A stretch of 64,000 nucleotides of DNA from Promerops cafer. Lineage: Eukaryota; Chordata; Aves; Passeriformes; Nectariniidae. The notes beneath the pieces are model-generated. The model had not been told where the DNA came from, searched no databases, and was given only the letters and a program-made list of their open reading frames with translations. The position numbers were made by a program, and so were the translations under genes. Where the stretch lies: assembly GCA_013398275.1 (NCBI GenBank), contig VZSE01010760.1, positions 1 through 64,000 on the forward strand. The letters are read 5' to 3'. This document shows, piece by piece, positions 26,821 through 37,262 of this stretch (position 1 is the first letter of the stretch; every line of letters begins with the position of its first letter).

Positions 26821-26854
26821 AGTAAAAGCTGGTAGTAAAAGCTGTTAGTGAAAA
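26821..26854. repeat. 13-bp tandem repeat, about 2.6 units
   Basis: Unit agtaaaagctggt (26821-26833) is followed by agtaaaagctgtt (26834-26846) and a partial agtgaaaa. One mismatch separates the first two units. Confidence 0.85.
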
Positions 26855-28389
26855 CCCAATTTTTAGAGACCTGGTTTTATTCTCCAATTCATTTTTCCCC
26901 ATTATTTTTAAAGCCTTTTTTTTTTTAATTTTGTAAAAATGTATCCTGAACCTCCCAAATTTGTTTTTAAAGGTGCGGTTTATATGTACAGTAGATCTGC
27001 AGAAAATAGTTGAAGTATGACTGAAGTATTGCTGCTTTGACTGCTGCTATTATTCCTTCTTGCACAATAGTGTACTATTCAGTGCAATTTGCAGCACGTT
27101 GTGCAGTGAAGAACAAGATATTTTGTAATAGCTGTCTGTCTAATGTGAGGGAGAGCCAAGGGTGAGCATTCTCAAAGTGGAATTCCTTCCACCTTTCTTT
27201 TCCCTTATGCCATTTAGGTAAATAATCTAAAAATCCTCTATTGCCTCTTTCTATAATCATTTGAGACTGAAACAATTGTACAGTTGTACAATTATCTAGT
27301 CTAAAGAGTTAGCTGGTCATGATGGCTCAGTCTCTAGGAGTGTCTATCTTTTCCTATTCAGTGCAGAAAGACCAAGATGACTTTTTTAGGCTAGACACCT
27401 TGTTTTCAGATGAGTGGATTCAGAGATGTGAGTCCTACCACCATAGCCTAGTGGAATCTAGAAATTGAGACCCCCAGTCACCTTCTTTCAGACAAGCTGT
27501 AGACTCAGACAGACATATCTGAAGTAAATTTATGCAGTTCCTCAATTTAAAGGTTTCAGTAAAATCAGAAGAGTGAGGGACAACTGCATGTGATCCATCT
27601 TCTGTAAAGACAGATGTGCAATGGAGTGAATATATGATAAATTTTACTTTCTTGCAAATATCCCTTCTTTTGCAAGAATATATTTTAATGTAGAAATACA
27701 TTCTTTCTTTACATTTAAAATAAAACAAAATATTCAATCACTTGTTTGTAATTATCTTGGTTAGCTGAAAACATATGAATAAATTACTAGAACTTAACCC
27801 CAGGATTAGAGCATGAAAGAATGCACTTTTGAATAACCCAAGCTCATTACAGTCCTAGCTTGCTTAAAAAGTCTATTTATGTTCTTACTTTCATGTATAT
27901 CTATGAAAGGCACATTCAGTGATACTGAAACTCATTAATGCATTTGAACTTGCTAATATCTTGTTATAAAAGTCTTACTGTATTTCTGCTGTTTCTGCAC
28001 ATGAGTAAGACATATTTCCTGAGCCACAGAATGCACTAACATACTTTAACTCAATATGTCTTAAGAAAAAAAATGTTTATGATAAGCTGCTGCATGAAAA
28101 AAAAAAAGGAGTGGTAGCTTTAAAGTACACAGTTACAATCCTAAACCACAACAATCCTAGTTGAGTTGATCTGTGGTGCATATGGTATCTTAGGGAAATG
28201 TCACAAAGAGGGCACTCATAATGTTGTCAGACACTTAAGTATTTGCTTTAGTTTAAATTTGACCTGACCGTAAGTCATCTCCAAACTGGAGGCCAGGCAA
28301 TCACAGCTGTCTTTCTGCAGCCTTCTGGATCAAGGTGACTGCTTTTCTTTTGTGTTCAAACTGATACATTTTTGTTGGGTCTACAGAAT

Positions 28390-28837
28390 GGAGGATGTCA
28401 ATTTTTGACTATCTGAAAAGCGTTGGTGGGTGTTGCAGTGCACCTCATCTATACCAAGGGTTTTCATGTTGGAAGCAGTGTGGGGCTCTGCTCTTTGTGT
28501 TCCCAATAAGGTCAAAAGCCAGAGAGTTCTCTCCCTGTTTGGCTGTGTGCCAGCATGAAGGCTCCTCATGGGGTCTGCTGAACCGACCTGCTGCAACCTT
28601 ACTGGGCAGAGGGCCAAGGGTCCCGCCTCAGTTTACACAAAAGAGGCTGAACAAAGAGCCTCGTGGCATTTTTGGGGTGTTCTAGCAGGAGCACAGACCC
28701 TGAGCTCCTGGCATCGGTTTTTCTCTGTAAGGGTTTGTTGTTTTCGTCTTTATTAAACATTTTTCTGTTTCAAACTTTCCCTTTGATGCCGTCCTGGTAA
28801 TTTTAAGCCACTGGAGATTGCTGGATGAACCCAGACA
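28390..28837 (+). mobile_element. LTR-like segment, probably avian ERV
   Basis: A locally GC-richer segment holds an ATTAAA polyadenylation-type signal at 28752-28757 ('ctttattaaacatttttctg'). This is followed by 'tttccctttgatgccgtcc', 'gccactggagattgctgg' and 'aacccagaca' ending at 28837. The signal followed by this downstream block and a terminal CA resembles the R-U5 part of passerine ERV LTRs in plus orientation. The left boundary is not determined: TG at 28467 is one option, and the GC-richer composition starts near 28395. No target-site duplication or internal retroviral region is visible. The family assignment is from memory and could be wrong. Confidence 0.45.
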
Positions 28838-31264
28838 TGATGGACACGCTGAAAACTTAATTGAACTGGCTTGCAGCGACCTTCATCAGCTGGGAAGCTA
28901 TTTAAATAGTTTAAAATGAACACTTTATTGCAGTTATAGTCAATTAGCCTATCACAATCTATGACTGTAGCCTAATGTAGGAATCTACACTGAAGCTAGC
29001 AATACATGAGTCCTAAATCATCAGTGGAAAGAGTTGTCATACCATTCAAAAATCTTAGGGTGACTTGTGCAGCTGAACATGTCTGTACAGCACACACCCA
29101 ACATTAGGTCAGATGAATTCGACCCTAAAACATTAAATATAGCCTAATTCGTATTTTTGCATAACAAATATTACTTGATTATGTTGTATCTTACAAATAT
29201 GCCAATAATAATCTTAGCTGTTGCTCATATGCAAGAATATTTGCCACTAATATAAGTTCTAACTAAATACTTGAACAGTCACATTAGATTATAGTTTTGT
29301 TCTGTTCTTTTTCTTTATCCTCCTCATTCACAACAGGCATATAGTCAAGGTCAAGCTTCCTATTAGTATGCTAAAACACACTGCTCTTGCTCAGGAGTTA
29401 GTCTAATAACTTATGTGTGTGAGCGTTGTAAATCACTGCTACATTTAAAATTTGGCTTCTTGGTGTTAAGCAAGGCAGTGCACAGCCTCAATTTTGCTTT
29501 GCTTTGCTTGTATGATTACAAGGGATCTTTTTGTCTCCCTTCTAGGTTGGAGAGCTGATGTTGTCATATCTAAAATTCATATTTCTGAGGTAGAAAGTCT
29601 TTCTGATTTCAGAATCTTCTGGGGAAATTTTCCAGATCCTCTCTGTAGGCTGCATAGCATTACTGCCAATTTGCCCTAGGTATATGATGTACTGGAACTC
29701 ATGGAACAGTAATTCATGATGAGGAGCTGATGTTCAATATATAGTTTTGGTTTTATACCTATGCGGGATGTCAAAAGCAGAGATGTTCATCCAGTGTACT
29801 CGACATATTCCTGACACCAGCTCTGGTCATTTGTCTCGTCCTTGGTTCCAATTCATGCATCCAGCACTATTAGAAGGCCATAAGGAAGGAATACTTCCAG
29901 CACTTTGCACCATTTCTTCTATAGTTTTCACTCAGAAGCCTGCAAAGACCTCAATGAATAAGACCACAGCATCCCTCCCTATCACTTGTGAAGACTTTCA
30001 TATTAAACTTTAAGACTAAAATGTTGTGAATATCCAAGAAAATCTTTCAGTTTCTTCATACCAGTCTTTCCAACATCTTTCTTTCTTCCACGATTTAACT
30101 TCCATTACAATCAAGCATATCTAGCTCTTGAAGTCACAAAAAGTCTTGGAAAAGATAAGCTCAGTACAAGTTAGTACAGGTTAGACATGCCTGCCAGTTT
30201 CTGCAGAAAGCCTGAGACAATGATATATACCAGGAATTGTGTCTACTTGTCAGATATTATGAAATTATGAGCATGATACCTTCACTTGTTAATTGTTGTT
30301 TTGTCTCTTAGAGCATGTTAAAAGCCATACCTAAGGTACAGATGTGCACAAATTAGTTTGTGTGGCCTTTCACCTTTTTCCACAATTGAGTACACCAAGG
30401 GCATTTTATGTCTATATAGGACTAACATTTATTTATGAGAAGAATCTAAGCATGAATTTCAAGTCTGGAGGATTCACTTAGTGGGTGTCATTGTCTGAAC
30501 AGAACTTAATATACTCTTATACTCTTGAGGACATTTGCATTCAACTACTCATTCACATTGTTTTCATGTTTTGTTATTTACATTCTTTTGGTAAATAACA
30601 GGAAAATGAAAAGTCTACATCAGAAAGTGATTGATAGATTTTCTTCTTGTTCTTCAAGTTTTGTTTGTATTTAATTTATTTCTTAGCTTAGTCTCCTAGA
30701 TTTCTTGAAACATTCAAAAATTTCTCATTGTATTGTTCCTTGACTAAATGTACTCTGAAGCTGAATTTTTTTTCTCTTTTTCTTAAACAGGTGGTGAATT
30801 TACCCCGGAGGTCATTATCTTTTTAAAAAGAAAAATTAAAGGAATGATCTTCAATTGGATTAACAAAAATTTGATTTAATATTAAGTTGTGAATGCTGGA
30901 CATTCTGCACATTGTTTACTACTTTTTTTTATCATGTTATGCTTCTTCTTAAATTATTCATAGAGCATAAAGGTGCTTGTTTGGTTAACATTCAAGCTCA
31001 AATTGAATTTTATTTTGTTAATCTTATAGTTTCTTGCTAAGTAACTTGTGAGGGAATTGTGGTTTTAAGTGGGAGAGATTCACTTCTCTTTCTGCAGAAA
31101 TAAAAATCCTAAAATTAGTGACACAGAGATACAAAAAACCCAACAAGACAACTAAACCAGACTTAATACACAAGGTAAGTCGCACTGTGGAAACCGTGGC
31201 TGTAAAAAAAAGTGGAATATATTCTGTATTACCCAAGTGCACAGTCTTATTAAAAACCCACAAA
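28838..31264. other. Gene-free AT-rich block with one splice-acceptor-like site
   Basis: No transposon is recognised. A pyrimidine tract ending in AG at 30789-30790 is followed by a short open frame (see findings). The segment 31110-31264 precedes the CR1 fragment and is unassigned. Confidence 0.5.
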
Positions 31265-31847
31265 ATTGCAGACCAAGAGACAGGATTCCATTTGCTCTTT
31301 TTTGTAGGAAATTTTTCATGAGGTACCTAATATCTGCTGGAAGGCCAACAGCGCAGATCACAAAAAATCCAGGTATGTGCATTGGTGTGATACATTCATG
31401 ACGTGGATGACAGAGTTGATGAAGGGACATGCTCTGCTGGATCTGATCCTTAAAAGCAAGGGAGAACTGATTGAAGATTTTGGCTGTTGGCTGCAGTGGC
31501 CGTGAGATGGCGGAGTTCAGGATACTGAGAGAAGGCATGGAGGCAATCAGCAGGATTCCAACCTTGGACTTCAGGAGAGTGAACTTTGACTTGTTACGGC
31601 TGTGCTTGCAAGAATCCCACGGGAAAGCACACTGGAGAGAGGGGAGTGCCAGGGGAGAAGGTTGGTTTCAAACATTATCTCCTCCAGCCTCAAGAATGGT
31701 CCATTCCAATGAGCGGGAAATCAAGCCATTGTGTCAGGAGACATACATGGGTGAACAAATTGCTCCAGGTCCAACTCATGCATGAAAAAAACACATGTAA
31801 GAGTTGGAAGCCCAGTCAGATGACCCAGGAGGAATGCAAAATCCCAG
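31265..31847 (+). pseudogene. CR1 ORF2 fragment (endonuclease C-terminal part and linker before RT)
   Basis: Across three frames, the plus strand encodes the CR1 pol segment that ends the apurinic-like endonuclease. At about 31295-31318 there is LLFFVGNF (family: L-M/L-GDFN). After a frameshift come PNICWKANSADHKKSR (31326-31373) and ALLDLIL (31432-31452), then EFRILREGMEAISRI and TLDFRRVNFDLL (31512-31600). A further frameshift gives WVNKLLQVQL and SWKPSQMTQEECK (31750-31842). This order matches CR1 ORF2 just upstream of the reverse-transcriptase domain. The invariant GDFN aspartate is replaced (VGNF), and frameshifts and stops make it non-functional. Both ends are truncated: neither the RT domain nor the 3'UTR is attached. 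It abuts an LTR-like segment on the right. Confidence 0.88.
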
Positions 31848-31855
31848 AATCACAG

Positions 31856-32277
31856 TGACCACAGCCTTTTTGCTGGTCCTAAAATCACAAGCCAGACACA
31901 GTTAGGTGATAAAAAGGGGTTACATTTATACGGGTCCTTAGGGACACAGCTTGCTAGGTGGAAAGTGCCCGAAGATGCACACATAACATAAAGCACATAC
32001 AATTTTTATATGTTTAGTAAATTAGTATAACAAGACAAGAATCCCCAATTAGAGATGTAAGTAATGAGGTAATTACTCCTTGGTCCAACCCTTTCTGCAT
32101 CTCTCCCCGTGCCCCCCCCCTTAGGTAGTAACTAAATTTTGTTTATGACATTGTGTCTCAGGGAGCTAGTTTCAACCTTGGTTTCCCAGATAATCTAACC
32201 TTGGACCCCCAGCTTGGACCCACTGGGGAATTTATTTTCTCTTTCTGTCTAATAGAGTAGATGAAATGCTAGCTACA
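31856..32277 (-). mobile_element. LTR-like segment next to CR1 fragment
   Basis: The segment has a distinct composition. It contains a minus-strand TATA-like 'acatataaaaattg' (plus-strand mirror near 32000-32013), a C9 run at 32112-32120, and blocks such as 'aattactccttggtccaacc' and 'ttatgacattgtgtctcagg' that feel familiar from avian LTRs. TG at 31856-31857 and CA near 32275 could be termini. Boundaries and family are tentative. Confidence 0.4.
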
Positions 32278-32380
32278 AATACTTTAATAGGATACAGAGC
32301 TACACATGTATATGTATAGACAATATATAAAAGCAAAAAAGGCAAAATCAATTCAGCATCAACAGAACAGCTGAAATCAA

Positions 32381-32540
32381 CTGGCACCTCTGGACATCAT
32401 TTAGTCCAACTCTCCCGCTCAACACAGGGTCATCTGTAGAAAATGACACAGGTCCATGTCCAGCTGAGTTTTGAACACGTCCAAGGATGGACACTCCACA
32501 ACCTCTCTGTGCAGCCCATTTCTGTATTGTCACCCTGAGT
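32381..32540 (-). mobile_element. CR1 LINE 3'-end fragment, older subfamily
   Basis: The plus strand reads the reverse complement of a CR1 3' region distinct from the other copies: 'ctggacatcatttagtccaa', 'ctcaacacagggtcatctg', 'gtccagctgagttttgaaca' and 'gatggacactccacaacctc'. Divergence is high. The usual 'gaatcacagaat' terminus is not visible on the left. Confidence 0.75.
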
Positions 32541-34198
32541 CAATGTCAGATGATACCTGTGCTATATGGTCAAATATTTAAAATGTTGTATTTAATTAAA
32601 AAAAACCAAACAAACCAAACTACCACCACCACCAAGAAAAGCCACACACAAAAAAAATAAACAAGAAAATAAAATGCTTTTCCTAATAGCCAAGAGAGGG
32701 ATCTAATCTCTACAGTACAGATACCTTTTTTCACACCTACTTTACTAGAAGTAAAAAAGCAGTGCCTAACTTCTGTGCATAGAAAATGGTGAACAGTAGG
32801 TATCTTTGAAGTCATCTAGAGAGAGTTCCTCTCTGCTGTTTTAAGTACTTAAATTAGGCAGACTGATGCCATCTCAGTGTGCAACAATTATTAGAAATGG
32901 ACCAATGTAGAAGAATGCAGAGAGGAAATGAATCTGGGAAGCCACAGCTTATTTCCCTTCCAACAGAGATTTCTTTAAAATAATATGAATATTATGTAAG
33001 TTCAATAACAAGTTTCATTGAATAAATCACTTTGTTCATTCTATCCCCCACAAATATCTATAAACCAAAAAGGCTATCATTTTTTACTACACACAGCCCC
33101 CATTCATCTAGCCAATGCATGGCTGAGCTACGGCTCTGCTTTAAAAATCTTGACACATGATGATCTAATCTTTTGCTTGAAAGGTGAATAGTTGTACGAG
33201 CCACTTCTGCCATTATTATTCTGTTAAAAGCTGAACTCCATTGATTCCAATTTGTTGTTACCTCACAAAAGTCATCAGCATGCACTTGTGGAACTGCTGC
33301 AGAACTAATTGCTCTCCAGCCTACACTCTGAGTATGAATGCCCAGGCATAACACCTCATGCTTTAAAGGCATAGTAAGAAAGGTAGGAAAGCCCCCTGTC
33401 CTTTCACAGCGCTGCTAGTGTCCATGCCCTGTGCTTTGGTGATGCTTATCTAGAATATCTGACTAAGAAACATTTACCCTCTTTAGGCCAGGCCTACAAC
33501 CAGCTATGAATATAGTAACTGGACAACCTTCTTGAATGAAAATATAATTTAATCTTATTGGTAGCAATAAAACTGAGTGTAAATAAACCATTATAATCTG
33601 AGCTCATCCCAACAGTAGGCAAATCAAAGTAGTTGTCTACATCGTATATTTTAACTGCATTTGCCTGCCTATGAGACAGTAGCATTCAAGTAAATTTGGC
33701 AACTGTTAGTCTTTCTTCCCAGTGCAGGAATAAGAACCCAAGGGGGACTGGAAGCTTCGGGGATGACTGCAAAAGGGGAAAGTTTTTGCTACAAAGGTAG
33801 GTGGAAAGTAGGAGCCCATCAGAACCTAGTTTTCATCTGAGCTTTGTTATAAAGAAACTTCTCATACTTTAGAAATTACTTTTTACTAGCTTTTTTTACA
33901 TTTTATTACATCTTCCTTTTACAGTGAGTCAGTAAGAACGGTTTACACTGCTATTGCATGCATTCTCAGTCTGTAAAGAAAATTATATCTTTGGTCTGAG
34001 GTACAAGTGAGGATGACATAATTTGCCCTATAGTACTCACCATGGTACAATAAATCCAACATACTAGGTAACATCCATTTTATAGCAGTCCACAGCCTAG
34101 AGGGAATTGCCTTTTTCAGTAATTATTTATTAGAGAGTCACTTTCTTTGACATTCCAAAAGGGATTTAAAATGGCAAAAAGCCTATAATTTTGATTGT
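32541..34198. other. No gene recognised
   Basis: Holds a low-complexity A/C tract (32597-32665). A 104-codon minus-strand frame (33058-33372) shows no recognisable domain. Confidence 0.5.
32597..32665. repeat. A/C-rich low-complexity tract with (ACC)n
   Basis: A-runs alternate with 'ccaaacaaaccaaac', four ACC units and 'cacacacaaaaaaaa'. Confidence 0.8.
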
Positions 34199-34321
34199 TT
34201 CTACCTACTTGGAGACATGGTTTAGGTGTGCAACTTGGCAGTCTTGGGTAAATGGTTGGACTTGATCTTAGAGGTGTTTTCTAGCCTAAAAGATTCTGTA
34301 ATTGTATTATTCTATAATTCT
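34199..34321 (+). mobile_element. CR1 LINE 3' end, plus orientation
   Basis: Reads 'gacatggtttaggtgtgcaa', 'tggttggacttgatcttaga', 'gtgttttctagcctaaaaga' and 'ttctgtaattgtattattct', i.e. the sense 3' terminus of CR1 including the terminal 8-mer-like repeats. About 120 bp remain. Confidence 0.85.
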
Positions 34322-36890
34322 CACCTCTGTTTCCTTCCATCCGTCTCTACTGCTTCTCAACAGCAGCCTTTTCACCCCTTGGGAACTGCATCTATCTTAC
34401 TGTTAAATGCTGATGTGCTGTTTCCCTAAAAGGGTAAAATGAGATTAGAAACTTGGCTCTGTGAGATGATAGGAACTTGTCTGAAAAGAACACCGTCATC
34501 CCATTTTAACCACCCTGAAATGTTAATAAAAAAATTTCTTCTTGTGGTTTATCTTTCTTTTTCTTATTTTTTGAGCCTTCTGCTGTTATACTTTCATAAT
34601 AAGTTCATACAATGAATATCCAAGTAATTTTGTCACATACAAAAATTATTTCACAGAGCAGAGCCACATTAATCTCAGTTTGTGAATTTGAGCATGCATC
34701 TCAGACTGAAAAAAATACTGTTGTAAGGAGACATATGGTGCAGGGATAAGATACTCATATTCACTGCCTCTGCTATCTATGGAGAGAGTGACTATTTAAT
34801 CCTTCCTATTTTAGAGACTTATTTAAAAAAAACCCAAAAAAGAATGAGATAAGTTGCTTTCAGGAAGTTCCTAACACTTCAACTACATAGTGATCTTGTA
34901 ATGATCCTTAAGTTAGATACCCAACTTTTTAAGTGTCTAATGAATAATAATGAATTACATCCCAGTGAAACCAATAAATCTTCCTTGAATGAACCATATG
35001 CTTGAACCTTGTTGAATGTTTTGATTTTACTCATGCTGCTTCTCTTTCCCTTGGCTTGGTATGAAAAGACTGAATATTTCTAGTTTCCCTTTGCACATAA
35101 AGCATGCACCACAAATCATGTTACTTCTTCAATAAGGCACCATTTAAAATTTTAAATGCTAAATGTAGTGCAAAAAACTAATATTAGATATGGTCCTGTT
35201 TTATTAGTTTTGACAAGTGATTCTTATCATTTGAACTTTCTGTCTGCTGCGCTTAGAAAATGGATTCATTTTTCCTTTAAAGGTTATCATACCTTGCATT
35301 CAAGCAGTTTAGGGTGATCTTTTCTAATCAGTATGCTAGCTGCATTAAAATGGCCTTTGGCTAAAGGTATTAAACCCTTCTGGTTGCAAGTTGAAAAATT
35401 TGTACTTTGTTAGATATGCTGTTATTCCCCATTCTTGCCAACAGACTCAAATCTATTCATTGCATATTTAAAGCCAGTAACCACACGGGTTGTTAGAACC
35501 TGTGAGATGAAAATTATGTTCCTCTTCTTTTGCCTACAGGAGGAAATTGCCACAGCTTTGGTCTCCAGTAGCAAGCCATCTTGAAAAAAATGATTCAGTC
35601 ACAAGCCAAATGAGGAGCAGGGAAAAAACACACCCGCAAACCCATAGATTCATATATTCACAAAAGAGACAGTGAGAGCTTGCCATATGCAAGTATGCTG
35701 ATTAAGGTTAAAACCACAAAATTGATTTTCTTTTCTCCTTGTCACTGCATACAAAATACCATTCATTCTTATAATGGGAACAATATGAAGTGGAAGTTCA
35801 TTGCACTGACTCTTTCAAAATCTGACTGAGATTAATGATAAAACTTCCTGTTATCTAGTGGCCCCATGGTATGACCTATATTTTAACAACATCAGAAAAA
35901 TAATCTTCAAAACAATATATTTTCTCTTAAAAAAAAAATCCTCAAAATTCTCATTTCATTCAGATATGCAGAAATCTCCATGTCTCCCAAAGCCAACTTT
36001 TCATGTCCAGCAGTTGAAGTCATATATACATGTATGCACAATAAATAATATATGGCTAATTTAGTTCCTTGTTGCTTTTGTATTTTTCTCAACCACACAT
36101 TTAAGTTTGACGAGTATTATATGTAATTGCATTTACAGATTTTTTTATGAATGGGTATAAAATCTTTGTTTGACAGGTTACTTATGTCAGCTTATTGTCT
36201 CATTATGTTTTAGTAACAAAGAAGAAGAAGTAATTAAAATTTCACAGTAAATTTTGCTTATTGATTTACAGATGGAAAACAATGTTGATATGCTGCACTG
36301 AAGTGTGGGTTCAAGTGAAGAGATACATTACAACAGTAATTTATTCTCAGTAGTGGAAGCACTTTTGCTCTGGACTGCCCATAAGCAGAGTGCACTTGGC
36401 ACTCAGCATGTGTTCATAAGATACTTGTAAAGACAGATCTGGCCGTGAAAGGAGAGGAAGGGAAAAAAAAAGATAATTTTCTTCAGAGGAGTTTTTGGGT
36501 TATTTGGAGAAGCTTTATTATGGATTTTTAGTTGGACTCATCAGTCAGACTACATAACAAGTAAAACGCTGTGTTCCCTAAATCCAATGTCTTCCTAAAA
36601 CCAAATCTTATAAAAGGGATAAGAATAGCAAAGCTAAAGTAATCTGACATATTTTTATGTGTTCATGTATATTAATATACATTATTTCTTTAGAAAGGTA
36701 TTATTAAGCATGCAAAGTATATTAGAAGGAAGAGATCTTTTTCATCCTATTTATCAGTTCAGGTGAAGTATATCAATAAAGCAGCAGGAAAAGTGCAGTG
36801 ACTAAAGAAATGATTTATTGATACTTTAGGCTTGTTAAAGCACTTTAATGTCAATGCAATTAACTTCTGGATCAAGTCAGTCCACTACAA
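34322..36890. other. Gene-free AT-rich block with one candidate splice acceptor
   Basis: No transposon is recognised. A good acceptor-like site at 35519-35539 is followed by a 14-codon frame and a stop (see findings). Confidence 0.5.
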
Positions 36891-37262
36891 AGTGCAAGCT
36901 GACAGAATGGCTTTAAAACCACATCCCGAACAAAATGAGAGCATCAATGAGCATCCGGCCTCAGAGGAAGAACCTGCTGGTGACAAGGCTGACCCTCTTT
37001 CAGTAAAAAATATGGTTTCTTTAGTAGGAAAATGTTCAAGTAATGGGCCAGTGAGCAGCATGCTGTTCAAATAGCTTCAGACCTGTACAAAGAAAAGGAA
37101 GATGGGATAACAAGACAGAGTATAGAAATTAGAAATTAGACAAAGTTGAAAGTAACAGTACTGCATGATCAGCAAGTGGCCAGGTTACAGGATGTCAGCT
37201 TCATTTGCAAAATATTAGATGTTAATTACATCGATTGGATGAAGTTCTGCCGGGAAAGTGAA
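36891..37262 (+). pseudogene. Second decayed coding-like segment, unidentified
   Basis: I do not recognise this. In one frame, an acidic, glutamate-rich run is open until a TAG at 37072-37074 (for example SINEHPASEEEPAGDKADPL, about 36940-36999). From 37044 a second frame is protein-like to 37262: QHAVQIASDLYKEKEDGITR, one TAG near 37137, VARLQDVSFICKILDVNYID, and a TAA at 37263-37265. The overlap of both frames near 37044-37071 suggests a single frameshift. Composition differs from the flanking AT-rich DNA, as in an old retrocopy or a lost exon. No splice sites or poly-A tail were found, and chance cannot be excluded. Confidence 0.3.

Larger units (their letters stand above)
24041..28389. 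other. Gene-free AT-rich block
   Basis: No exon or transposon is recognised. It contains a 10-bp hairpin (25195-25220), a 13-bp tandem repeat (26821-26854) and T-runs near 26919. The open frame 24876-25193 (minus, 105 codons) is hydrophobic but matches no family I know. Confidence 0.5.

Noticed and set aside
33058..33372. 104-codon minus frame
   Set aside because: No recognisable domain and no flanking exon signals.
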